Source: Mycocentrospora acerina
Lineage: Eukaryota; Ascomycota; Dothideomycetes; Pleosporales
Direction: 5' to 3'
NCBI GenBank assembly: GCA_022701365.1
Contig: JAKUHH010000068.1
Span: forward strand, 63,189 to 127,188
Length of the DNA: 64,000 nucleotides
Below, piece by piece: positions 54,826 to 64,000 of this stretch. Position 1 is the first letter of the stretch; every line of letters begins with the position of its first letter. The notes under the pieces were generated by a model. It saw only the letters and a program-made list of their open reading frames with translations, was not told the origin of the DNA and did not search any database. The translations under genes were made by a program, and so were the position numbers.

Positions 54826-57327
54826 ATGGGACCTCATCCGCAGATCGCCGATCCGATACCCGAGATTGCATCGCAACGCCAGGCAAAGCGTCCTCGAAAC
54901 ATAGTGGATGAATCTGAGGATATGGCACATGGCAAACTTCGCGCTCGCGTTTCGAGAGCTTGTATCGAATGTCGAAAACGTAAAGATCGTTGCAACGGCC
55001 ATCAACCAATATGCGACTCCTGTCTTCGTATGGGGCGTATCTGTAAGTATGGGCCCTCCAAAAAGCGAGGCTTGCGAACTGGCTACGTTCGGGCACTCGA
55101 GACTCTACTAGGACTCGTTTTCAGTACCATCAACGGTAGTGACTTTTGGCTATCTTCGTTGCTAAAGGGTCACGAAACTAGCCCAATAGTCCGTCTTGAG
55201 AGTTTGCCCAGCCCGCAAGTTAGGGACACAATTGAGTCTCTGCTTGATGCCTGGAGAACCAGCGAGGTGTTACAACACACAGAAAACCTGCTATCCCCTA
55301 CCGAAGAGGACGATGATACAGAATACACAAACCTGTTCGACCGTAGCGCTTGCCACGCGATCAAGCTAGCAAACGGGATACTGAGTAGGAGAGACATAAA
55401 TGATGATAGAGAACATCTCGAGCCTCTACCGGATCCTATTGATACGGAATCGCCTAGCCCGGCTGCGACGGTCGATGTCTCAACCATCAGCATGGCTGCA
55501 AATAATCCTCTTGACAATAATTGCGCAAGCAATTTAGAGTTATGCGAAACACTAAACGATTACCTAAGCCCCAATACTGGTGATAGGTCCGAAGATAAGA
55601 CTTTGCGACAAGGAAGTGGTACGATTTTACCTAAAAATTGGTTAGAGCTTCTTGACTTATACTTTGTCAATACACATTGCTGGTTACCAATCTCCCAAAA
55701 GCACGATCTTTTGCGAAGTGCTTACACACTCGCAAACCAGACCAGTTATCCTGCGCCGCAACATTCTCCATCACTAGGTGACCAGGCCTTCTTGATTGCA
55801 GTCTTGACATATGTCTCGCTACAGACAGATATTCAAATTTTTGAGGTCACTCAAAATGAAAAAGCGCTCTATCACAATTCTGCGCAATGTTTCACCTCCA
55901 AAATTACCAGCCTCCTCCCCAACGAGACTGGAGAATACGAACTTGGGCATATCCGGGCTTTATTAATACTTACCCTTCTTGAAATTCACCAAGGGAATCA
56001 GAATGCGGCATGGGCCGCTATAGGCCAAGCTATCTATACTGTGACCAGTTTTAAAAACTCCCCATTCAAAGAACCAAAACAAAATAAATCACTTGACAAC
56101 GGACTAAAAAGAACTATTCTTTGCTGCATTGTCTTGGAAAGTCTTGTAGCACAATGGGTACGGTTGCGACCGTATTTCCAGAGGTCTGATATAGTCATCA
56201 TTGGACAATTACCGACAGATGGCATTGAGGAGTGGGAACCATGTCAGCCAAGACATGATTTGAAAGACTTTTCAATGTTAAGCCAATCGCCCGGCCATAT
56301 TTTGAGTACATTCAATCATCTGACTGATCTTGCGGGTATTCTCAACGATCTACGAAAATATTCCGTTGAGGAACCCAATAAATATCAACTACGAAGCCTA
56401 TGTGAGACCTTGCAATCCTGGAAGCACCTTTATCCGTCGCAAAGCGATAATACACCAGCCTCGTACATAATGCCACAAGTACTCAACTTCTGCCTATGCA
56501 TGATCAGTGTTTCAGAAGCAATAGAAGTAGAAGAGATGCGTATGGGTGTTGTCCATCATGATTTTGATATCAGTGCCACTTTTGCTTATCTGCACGAGCT
56601 GAGCAGATTTCTGCAAAAGTATACCCAGAATAAAGAGTCATGCATGACCCCTCCAACGTGTAATATCTACCTTTCCACGATCGGCCTTTCTTTAGATCTC
56701 CAGTCAAATTCGCCTTGTCATTCATCCCTAGTTCTCGAACAGCTTCAAGCAATCCGGCAGTCACTTTCGAACCTTAATCGGCTAGGGAGACATAGTATTA
56801 CTACACAACAACTTTTCAGTGAAGAGCAGCCAATAAGAATGATCAACCAAAATGTTCCCACACAAGATTCTCAACCTGTGGCAGAGGAAATTGTATCGAG
56901 ATTTCCAACTTCACCACAGGAAATGGAGATCACTACGCGGATCTCAGAAAGGGCTGCCACTCATAGTGGTGTTCAGACCTATCGACCTCTATCGGAGGAA
57001 TCAAATATCCAGTTCCAGTCCCAGCCCAACATAAGTACTATAATTTTTCCGCATACGAATCCAAATCAATTGGAGATGATCCCGGACACAAATCTATACT
57101 CGCCGGTAGAAGGTGCTCTGAACGAGACGGACGGTAACGACTTGTTTCAAAGTTTGGCTGAGCTATACTCATCTGAATGGTATGTTATCATGACTCCAAA
57201 AGTACGAGTCAAGACATTATTGATGTTTATTAGCTGCGCGGATCCACCCGATTTCATGAGACACCTCGGTGTCTTGGACGATGCTCGCACAGATCTTCAT
57301 ACCTTATTTGATGATCGATTGGGATAA
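54826..57327 (+). CDS. qutA: Quinate activator QutA (QA-1F-like) Zn2Cys6 transcription factor
   Basis: Open frame of 833 residues from the ATG at 54826 (MGPHPQIADPIPEIASQRQA). The zinc cluster is RVSRACIECRKRKDRCNG, then QPICDSC and GRICKY, at C-x2-C-x6-C-x6-C-x2-C-x6-C. The following SKKRGLRTGYVRALETLLGL is the hallmark QutA/QA-1F linker. A fungal_trans-like middle region follows (WLELLDLYFVNTHCWLPISQ; AFLIAVLTYVSLQT), and an acidic C terminus that QutR would contact. It activates the quinate genes in the nucleus. The last exon region may hold an in-frame 54-bp intron (57180-57233, GTATGT...TATTAG); splicing would give 815 residues and join SSEW-type sequence to ADPPDFMRHLGVLDD. Clusters of this family start 'RACDxCR...KCDG'; here the second Cys is followed by RKRKDRCNG. 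Confidence 0.9.
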   Translation: MGPHPQIADPIPEIASQRQAKRPRNIVDESEDMAHGKLRARVSRACIECRKRKDRCNGHQPICDSCLRMGRICKYGPSKKRGLRTGYVRALETLLGLVFSTINGSDFWLSSLLKGHETSPIVRLESLPSPQVRDTIESLLDAWRTSEVLQHTENLLSPTEEDDDTEYTNLFDRSACHAIKLANGILSRRDINDDREHLEPLPDPIDTESPSPAATVDVSTISMAANNPLDNNCASNLELCETLNDYLSPNTGDRSEDKTLRQGSGTILPKNWLELLDLYFVNTHCWLPISQKHDLLRSAYTLANQTSYPAPQHSPSLGDQAFLIAVLTYVSLQTDIQIFEVTQNEKALYHNSAQCFTSKITSLLPNETGEYELGHIRALLILTLLEIHQGNQNAAWAAIGQAIYTVTSFKNSPFKEPKQNKSLDNGLKRTILCCIVLESLVAQWVRLRPYFQRSDIVIIGQLPTDGIEEWEPCQPRHDLKDFSMLSQSPGHILSTFNHLTDLAGILNDLRKYSVEEPNKYQLRSLCETLQSWKHLYPSQSDNTPASYIMPQVLNFCLCMISVSEAIEVEEMRMGVVHHDFDISATFAYLHELSRFLQKYTQNKESCMTPPTCNIYLSTIGLSLDLQSNSPCHSSLVLEQLQAIRQSLSNLNRLGRHSITTQQLFSEEQPIRMINQNVPTQDSQPVAEEIVSRFPTSPQEMEITTRISERAATHSGVQTYRPLSEESNIQFQSQPNISTIIFPHTNPNQLEMIPDTNLYSPVEGALNETDGNDLFQSLAELYSSEWYVIMTPKVRVKTLLMFISCADPPDFMRHLGVLDDARTDLHTLFDDRLG

Positions 57328-58033
57328 TAGAATTTTGTGTTAAAGTTTTTCATCGCATTCTCTCAGTTTGTTCATCACAACTTGTCGGAACTTTGATAAA
57401 GTAACAATTGTAGGACAAATACACGCATGTGATAAGATGCCACAATTTCTTTGTAAACTATGTTGTATTCCTCTACCACCCATTTAAAAAAATTCGATTT
57501 GAAGTTATTCAGTTTTATGACCAGATTTAGAAGTCTTAAATTGTTTGTAAAATTCCACCTCTTTTGTTTTTTGCTTTGTGGTACGTTTTTTCGCGTGCTA
57601 TATAATAATATACTTGCTCAAACAGCCAGAGGGCAACTTCTCTTTTGCTGTTCCACATGTTCAAATGCTCATCCTCTTTAGTGACAGAGTTTTCTTCTTG
57701 TGCAGCTCGCTCGTGCGCCATGTTTTCTAGCTAAACTTAAAAGATTATCCTCCGATACGTTAATGGTCACCAGCAAGGATTACGTCAGTGTGATAGCAAT
57801 ATTTTTGCCACTCTTATTTGAACCCCAAGCATCCAGAGCGGAACAGAATTTTTCCGTCACAACGTGGAACCTGAAACTTAGCTTGATCACCGGTTGTGAG
57901 CAGATGGCAAAGAACTTTACAGGTATCAAAGTTTAATGTGATAACACAAATACTTAAAGGCATCCGGAATAAACTTTACTGCTTCGATCAAAATTTGTAA
58001 CTTAGTAATTGTATTCTTTTAAATCCGTCAAAA
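57328..58033. other. Intergenic, AT-rich
   Basis: 3' side of qutA and promoter of the dehydroshikimate dehydratase gene. A TTATCC half-site with partial palindrome lies at 57735-57750 (284 bp before the next ATG). No gene is seen. Confidence 0.4.
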
Positions 58034-59056
58034 ATGACCATATATCGTCCAGCAATTCTCTCCGTGTCCCTTGGCCGTGCCTGGCTCCACGAATTTGAGG
58101 AAAAGATGGAGCAAGCTGCGATGAACGGTTTCGAGGGAGTCGAGATTTTCTACGAGGATCTAGATTATCTTGCGAAAAGATTATACCAAGTTGAGAACCC
58201 GAACGACAGCCAAATATTAGCTACAGCAGAACATGCAAGTCAGGTTCTTGACAGACTGAACCTGACTGTCATCGGACTTCAACCCTTCCTTTTTTACGAA
58301 GGTCTCCTTGATCGAGAACAACATAATCGACTAATAGAGAAGATTAAACTCTGGTTCAAGATCGCAAAGTATTTGAGGACCGATACAATTCAGATTCCAG
58401 CAAATTTCCTGCCGGAAGATCAATTGACAGGAGACTTGAACGTAATCGTTAGCGATTTAATTGAGCTGTCGGACCTTGGGATCAAGGAGGACCCGCCGAT
58501 TCGCTTTGCGTACGAAAATCTTTGTTGGAGCACTCATATCGATACGTGGGAAAAAGCTTGGGAAGTGGTACAGAAGGTGGACAGACCAAACTTTGGCCTT
58601 TGCCTAGATACATTCAATATTGCAGGTCGCATTTGGGGAGATCCAGCCTCATCAACTGGTATGACTTCCAATGCGGATGCGGATTTGAAGGATTCACTGC
58701 AGAGTTTAGTATGTGAGGTTGATCGGAAAAAAGTCTTCTACATCCAGGTAGTTGATGCTGAACGCATGCAAACTCCTCTGATCAAAGGGCATCCATTTCA
58801 TGTAGATGGAAATCCGCCGCGGATGAACTGGTCCCGAAACGCTAGGACTTTCATGTATGAAACGGATCGAGGAGCTTATCTTCCAACTGAAGACGTTGCT
58901 CGTGCTCTTATAGAAGGATTGGGATACAAGGGTTTCGTATCTATGGAGCTCTTTTCGAGAACCATGTCTGAGGAGGGCGAATCTGTACCAAGCGACCATG
59001 CTCGTAGAGGCAAAGAATCATGGGAAAAGTTTGTTCAGCGCCTCAAATTACTTTAA
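58034..59056 (+). CDS. qutC: 3-dehydroshikimate dehydratase (QutC/QA-4)
   Basis: Single exon of 340 residues, ATG at 58034 (MTIYRPAILSVSLGRAW). Close in length to fungal QA-4/QutC. It is a TIM-barrel xylose-isomerase-like protein. Putative metal ligands fit the known quartet: Glu161 in AYENLCWSTH, Asp192 in CLDTFNIAGRIWG, Gln238 in FYIQVVDAERM and Glu305 in VSMELFSRTM. NWSRNARTF and AYLPTEDVARAL are also typical. The enzyme dehydrates 3-dehydroshikimate to protocatechuate, the last committed step from quinate before ring cleavage, in the cytosol. It sits downstream of qutA in the same direction, with about 0.7 kb between. All catalytic residues are present. Confidence 0.93.
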   Translation: MTIYRPAILSVSLGRAWLHEFEEKMEQAAMNGFEGVEIFYEDLDYLAKRLYQVENPNDSQILATAEHASQVLDRLNLTVIGLQPFLFYEGLLDREQHNRLIEKIKLWFKIAKYLRTDTIQIPANFLPEDQLTGDLNVIVSDLIELSDLGIKEDPPIRFAYENLCWSTHIDTWEKAWEVVQKVDRPNFGLCLDTFNIAGRIWGDPASSTGMTSNADADLKDSLQSLVCEVDRKKVFYIQVVDAERMQTPLIKGHPFHVDGNPPRMNWSRNARTFMYETDRGAYLPTEDVARALIEGLGYKGFVSMELFSRTMSEEGESVPSDHARRGKESWEKFVQRLKLL

Positions 59057-59420
59057 ATAACCATGTAACAAGTACCCTTAGATGACATGTGGCAAATTGA
59101 AATTGTCTTCACATTCGACTGAATTGGTTCATAACTTGACGTATCTCGTTTTTCAAATGGCCCGAGTGTTGACATGAAAGTTGCAGTGAGATTCATACAA
59201 GATTAACCGATCGAAAACTGGAAAGTCTAGAAGCCGAGGAGATATATAATATGGTCTGTGAGTAAGTAGTTCGTGTCACATGACAGGGCGTTCATATCTC
59301 AACAAGCGACCCTAATAATTTTTTAAAATTATGTCTTTAGATTAAGGGAAAAAGGAAAAAAAGAGCCATCTGTGCGTTTATCATGAAAGCAGCTGGTAGC
59401 AGTAGGCATCATTTGTTTAT
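59057..59420. other. Convergent intergenic region
   Basis: 3' ends of qutC and qutB. AT-rich, nothing recognised. Confidence 0.4.
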
Positions 59421-60332
59421 CTAATAATTTATGCCAGCACTGCCTTCTGCCTGCTCCATAAGAACTTTCCAAGCCGCCGCTGTGTCTAATTTACTCGCAG
59501 TTTCCTGTCCTGCCCAGAGGCTGTATTGTTCTTCTATCTGGTAACCGATGACATGAGTGCCTTCCACTGTGTCCCAATTCAAATTCTTGGCTAACTTGAT
59601 CATTCTTGTCTGCCGCGGCTTGAAACACATGTCCAGCAATACTCCCTTTTCAGAGCGGGAAAGAAACTCCTCTAGAGTTGCTTTGACAGCGAGTTCTTCG
59701 ACTGATTTAGGCTCAATATCAGGAACGGTTCCGACGACGTAGTATGGCGTTTCAAGGTTCTGTGCCATGCCCGCTTTGACATGAATTATACTTGGCGTAG
59801 GCGATAATCGTTGCACGTCTAGCATAAGATCATCTACCTCTTTCTCGTCTCTGTTGATGATATAAATAACAGAAGCCTTGAAGTATGAGTTGAGTGCATA
59901 GATTGCGGCTCGGCTTGCGCCTCCTGCGCCTACAATCAGAGCTGGCTTCCTGAAGACTGGTTCCCGTCGAACACTCTTCTCAAGCAGGCATCCCTTAATT
60001 CCTATCCAATCTGTGTTCGTGCCACGTAGACAATCCGAGTTTCCAGGATCGCGATAAATATTGTTGCATGCGCCGATTTTTAGAGCGATGTCATCCAGAG
60101 CGTCAAGCCGGGACATGATCACGCCTTTGTATGGCATAGTAACAACAAGCCCAACAGTTTCTTTCGACCGCGCTATTTCGAGAAGGTCTTCGATTGTTGG
60201 ACATTCAGTAGCATGAAAATTCCACGGCAAGCGAAGGGTTTTAGCAATGGCGTTGTGCATCGGAGGGGCGATGGAGTGTCCAACGCCAATTCCGACAAGA
60301 TGCAACTTTCGGGTAATTGTATCAGCGCTCAT
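59421..60332 (-). CDS. qutB: Quinate dehydrogenase (QutB/QA-3-like)
   Basis: Single exon of 303 residues; ATG at 60330-60332 (MSADTITRKLHLVGIGVGHS). Substrate loop GHSIAPPMHNAIA (Ser, then Ala where shikimate enzymes usually have a second Ser), lysine in VTMPYKGVIM, aspartate in RGTNTDWIGIKG, and nucleotide loop ALIVGAGGASRAAIYAL followed by IINRDEKE. The 'SIAPPMHN' form is characteristic of fungal quinate dehydrogenases, which oxidise quinate to 3-dehydroquinate with NAD+. It is convergent with qutC. Its sequence differs clearly from the dehydrogenase at 50325, so the block carries two distinct enzymes of this fold. Assignment to quinate rather than shikimate rests on the substrate loop and the context. 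Confidence 0.88.
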   Translation of the reverse strand: MSADTITRKLHLVGIGVGHSIAPPMHNAIAKTLRLPWNFHATECPTIEDLLEIARSKETVGLVVTMPYKGVIMSRLDALDDIALKIGACNNIYRDPGNSDCLRGTNTDWIGIKGCLLEKSVRREPVFRKPALIVGAGGASRAAIYALNSYFKASVIYIINRDEKEVDDLMLDVQRLSPTPSIIHVKAGMAQNLETPYYVVGTVPDIEPKSVEELAVKATLEEFLSRSEKGVLLDMCFKPRQTRMIKLAKNLNWDTVEGTHVIGYQIEEQYSLWAGQETASKLDTAAAWKVLMEQAEGSAGINY

Positions 60333-62816
60333 TTTCAATACGAGAATTTGGAACAAGTGATGTGAGTTTTTGAATAAGTCTGTTGGAATATCTCTTACTT
60401 TATGACCTTTTCGACATGAGTCGGTCTGCCCCTAAGCTGTTGACGAGGAACCTCTTGCGGTAGAATACTTAGCCGCAACAATATCTTGCTGTTAGGTCTG
60501 CTGCACAATGAACTTCTGCCTAGTTTTGCTAGGACAATCGGAGTAGCAAGTTTTTTATTACACATTACGTTTCAATTTCAAAGTCGTAGAAAATCCATAC
60601 AATTCATACAGGTTATCGTGATTGGTGTATGTCTTAAGGTAGAGTTACATGACTGCAAAATCATCCATGTGGTATGCGATGCTTGAGTTAGCGAAATAGG
60701 TGATATAAGTCTGTTGAATTATTAAATTTGTTCACTCATGATGATTTACCACGGCTTGCTTGCCCACTTGGTAGACTCGCGTTTAGATCATAATTTTCAG
60801 ACAAAGTTTCGTCTTACATTTTTTAACACCAACTCGAACGATTTATTTCCTGAAAAGGTCTGTTACCCATGCATATTCCACGGGAAGTTCTGCAATATGT
60901 AGTGCCAATAATAGACACAAGTCGGCTGCTTGTCAAATAAGGAACAGCCACATAATTTGGTTGTGTAAATAAGTTGGTCATCTTCAGAGAAAGAAATTTG
61001 TCTTTCCAACGTCATGAACTGCATACCCAATTAACTTGATAAGAAGAATACGAACATCTGACATAGCTCAGATTTCAATTGTTAAAAAGCACTGCATCTT
61101 TCAGCTGTATTCTTCACTTTTTAAACATTCGTACGTATCCACTTGTTCGGCTTACATAAATTGGTCCTCCTTCCCAGCCTGATTAGATGCTGATTTTCAA
61201 AGCTTGAGTTAAAAACTCATTCTCTTTACATAGTTTGGACAATGGGTTTGGCTTTGTATTTGATAGTGTCGGGCAAGAGCATAACTGTCTATTAATTAAG
61301 TGATCTAGAGATCGATTTTTGGCTGCATCACAGATCGTTTCGTCTCCAATAAATTCCTTCATGTGAGCTGGGACTTGTCTCTTTTCAGCGGATTCACGTC
61401 TGTTATGGGTAGTATGAGAGAAACAAGAGATGGCCGAGCCGCTCTACAGCTTCATGGAATGCATGATGCGAGGTAAACCCCAACCAAAGTCTAGTTGCAG
61501 TTAGTCTGATAAATCCAGATCGACTAGACTCTATCTAGAGGCACTGTCAGAATGTTTAGACATTTTCAGAAACACGTTCATCGGCATCAAGTCAGCGTCT
61601 GGACGGGAATCGGAACCGCACCCATTCTGGAGCAGGCAGGTTGAGCATTTCATCCCCGCCATGGCTACTTCACCAAATGTTCTACTCAACATTACCGAAT
61701 TTATGGACGAGCTCAACGCTACTAACATTGTCACCATTCATAACTACAGAGACGCCAATAAGTCTATATTCAGTCCTGTTGAAGGGTTTGAGAATGTTAC
61801 GGAAAAATACACGGTTTTCGGAATATTTTACTTTTCCAAGACCCCCTTCGACTTCGGGATATGAAAAGGGGGAGCTTTTGCTAGGATTCCAAATATGAAC
61901 CCCAAGGACATAGCTTTGTTGAAGCCATGATTGCACATGGTCTCTGTGCCGTCTACTACGACCGCTTTGGGACCGGCAAGTCTCAGATGCAAGTCTAACA
62001 AGTAGTGGCCATCTAATTCTTGCATGTCGGCTGTTGTCATCTCCAAAAATACCTGGGTGCATCAAAGTTAGCAAATACGTCTTGTCGCGGTGGCTGAGCA
62101 CTAGGGCTAGTTGAATCATAGGTGGCCGAGCATATTGCAACAGCAGTTCCCGCCTTGGACTTGACTATGTCCGAGCGCTGGTGCCTAGCGGCCGACGGGG
62201 CAGGTCCGACGGGGCAGGTCTACCCCATGTCTGCTCGTCAGAAATGGCTACTGTCTCTCCGTGCAACAATTTGGAACGGTTGGCTCCTTGTACCTTCCGT
62301 TGTGGACATCCAGAGAAACAAGGTCGTTGCTATACCCCGCTTGAGCCCGGTTTGTCAAGTGCTTTATGATCAGCATTTTCAAGTCGTATTGAGGTGTCAA
62401 ATGAAGAAATTAAAATGGCAGCATTGTGCACGTCAATCGGGTTGATTAGCGAACAAGATTTGTACACAGAAAAAAAGCCGAGAAAAAATTAAATCTCCTG
62501 TCCCAACAGACTCAATATGAACGTCATCCTTCATGGATGACACTATCATTAAGTGGCTGGACTACACGGAAACCGCGCGCCCCGTAAAGAATGAGATCTG
62601 AGATCTTCATCTTAACGCATCTCACGCTCACATCCACGATGTTAACAAAGCCTAGGTGGCGATTAAAGTCTCATTACATCTATAAATTAAATCTGGTGCG
62701 CATGAAGTCTTTCAAAATCGCGAATCGTTTCTGACTCCCTCGTCACGCTTGAACAGTTCATCTACAATCAAACTTTTTTTACTTAATCCATTCTCACGGC
62801 TGTTATCACGTAAATT
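60333..62816. other. AT-rich, gene-poor stretch
   Basis: About 2.5 kb. It contains the promoter of qutB at the left, AT-rich sequence without open frames (60700-61400), a probable hydrolase relic (61660-62011) and the promoter of the desaturase at the right. A 10-bp unit (GACGGGGCAGGTC overlapping) is doubled near 62194-62220. Confidence 0.4.
61661..62011 (+). pseudogene. Probable relic of an alpha/beta-hydrolase gene
   Basis: Three frames carry family-like pieces in order: FENVTEKYTVFGIFYFSKTP (frame from 61661, stop at 61862-61864), GYEKGELLLGFQ (about 61854-61895, another frame) and KYEPQGHSFVEAMIAHGL then AVYYDRFGTGKS (about 61892-62000, third frame; stop right after). The last piece resembles the nucleophile-side 'YYDRxGxGxS' segment of fungal secreted alpha/beta hydrolases. 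No set of canonical introns connects the pieces, and nothing like the catalytic half follows. It is best read as a frameshifted, truncated copy. I do not reconstruct it. A multi-exon live gene with unusual introns cannot be fully excluded. Confidence 0.4.
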
Positions 62817-64000
62817 ATGACGCTCGGCGACGATGATTGTTCCCCTGCGTTGGCCAAGAGCGTCCTGTGCTATCCACAAAGCTGCTTTGAAGACAGCATG
62901 ATTGGTATGAAAGAATCCGATTGCGCAAAAAAGAAGATGGTCACTATAGACAGCCTCCGAAGAGCCATCCCGGCTCATTGCTTTCACGTCGATTTCGCAA
63001 CCGGCCCGCTCTACTTTGCTCGCGATGTTTTCTTTGCATTCACTTTGGGATGGGTAGCGTGGACGTACATTCCCCTCATTCGGTGCGAAGGAAGGTTGGA
63101 ATTCGAGGTGGCTCGTTACGCAGTCTGGCTATTATATGGATACATACAAGGGCTCGTCTTCACGGGGATTTGGGTATGTCCATGCACTAGCCCCAACATC
63201 GATGATCAGTCTCAACTAACGCGTGCCGTCTTAGGTGCTCGGGCACGAAGCCGGCCACGGCGTTTTGTCTTCATCTTCAATATTGACCAATACTATAGGC
63301 TTTCTTTGCCACTCCGCGCTGCTGATTCCATACTTCTCATGGCAATCCACACATCGCCGGCACCACCTCTACGCTAATAACCTTGCAAAGGATAACGGCT
63401 TCGTGCCTTCGAAGACAGATCAATTCGCGCAAGATTTGGTTGAAGATGCACCAGTCGTGACACTATTGAGAATCTTGATACAGCAACTTTTCGGCTTCCC
63501 AGCGTATCTGTTGAGCAACGTTACCGCTTCAAAAGGTGCGACGTACCGCCCGAAATCTAGCGTCCCACTGGGCAACAGCCACTTCCTACCGTTCTCTACT
63601 TTGTTTCGCCCAAGAGAAGCTTACTTGATTCTCGCGTCAGACTTTGGCATATTAGTCATGCTCGTCTCATTATATACTTTCGGCCAAGAACATAGCTTTA
63701 CTGCCGTTACTTTTTTGTATATGCAGGGCTATATTTGGTGTAATCACTGGATCGTTGCAATCACCTATTTGCATCATACGCATCCTAACTTACCCAAGTA
63801 CGACCCGAAGGCATGGTATGTCAGGTTTCAAATTGAGATTAACATAAGAAATTTTCTAATCCCATCTATCAAATTTCAGGACGTTTCTGCGCGGTGGACT
63901 GGCGACAATGGACCGTAGCTTAGGCTGGGTCGGCAAACACCTGCTTCATAATATTGCAGACTATCACATTGTGCACCACTTATTCTCGTAAGTCTCTATA
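62817..64000 (+). CDS. Delta12-type fatty-acid desaturase (cut by window edge)
   Basis: Exons 62817-63173, 63235-63815 and 63880-63987 are visible, with introns of 61 and 64 bp; a third donor (GTAAGT) starts at 63988 and the rest lies outside. The visible part encodes 348 residues plus two bases. Three histidine boxes are present: GHEAGHG across the first join, THRRHH, and HIVHHLF at the right edge. The N-terminal block VTIDSLRRAIPAHCFHVDF is the usual FAD2-like lead-in. Membrane segments include WLLYGYIQGLVFTGIW and TIGFLCHSALLIPYFSW. Such ER enzymes place a double bond (or, in relatives, an acetylenic or conjugated bond) at the Delta12 position of oleate. The position in an AT-rich accessory stretch suggests a second, specialised copy rather than the main housekeeping enzyme; this is inference. 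Confidence 0.9.

Noticed and set aside
57700..57936. Small frame between qutA and qutC as a possible missing qut gene
   Set aside because: No similarity to dehydroquinase, permease or QutG; starts from a non-ATG codon in AT-rich sequence.

Overview
The window reads as nuclear DNA of a filamentous ascomycete (Pezizomycotina), most likely a dothideomycete near the Pleosporales. Genes are intron-poor with short GT..AG introns (48-164 bp, CTRAC-like branch sites). It carries two fungal Zn2Cys6 regulators, a quinate-utilisation (QUT/qa) gene cluster, fungal Stb3, and many pyrimidine-rich or microsatellite-filled intergenic stretches. The exact species is not determined. Splice junctions were inferred by reading; none has been tested with transcripts.

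1-37 kb is mostly housekeeping and GC-richer: exosome Rrp4 (cut by the left edge), a phospholipase-D-fold protein, the nucleotide-sugar transporter Hut1, a hypothetical protein, a three-KH RNA-binding protein, a zinc alcohol dehydrogenase, a Yippee protein, a TPR-DnaJ co-chaperone, a large Zn2Cys6 regulator, ribosomal protein uL13 (L16), an acyl-CoA-ligase-like enzyme, a secreted KP-repeat protein, a 232-bp assembly gap, a DUF1295 membrane protein, topoisomerase III and an Stb3-like repressor. Two genes depend on very small exons: 4 nt in the Zn2Cys6 regulator and 17 nt in the dehydrogenase. Each carries a metal-binding cysteine, and skipping either one gives an early stop.

37-49 kb holds an archaemetzincin, two unrecognised coiled-coil proteins side by side, a DUF2196 zinc protein divergent from a FIT/Scs3 lipid-droplet protein, and a secreted GH36 alpha-galactosidase.

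49-60.4 kb is the quinate/shikimate block: a SnoaL-like protein, a shikimate-dehydrogenase-like enzyme, the repressor QutR divergent from the activator QutA, 3-dehydroshikimate dehydratase (QutC/qa-4) and a quinate dehydrogenase (QutB/qa-3). QutA would induce and QutR repress the enzymes that take quinate through dehydroshikimate to protocatechuate. The quinate permease, the type II dehydroquinase and the qutG/qa-x gene are not in this block. The repressor has lost the P-loop lysine and the Schiff-base lysine of its AROM-derived domains.

60.4-62.8 kb is AT-rich and gene-poor, with a probable alpha/beta-hydrolase relic. The window ends inside a Delta12-type fatty-acid desaturase gene.
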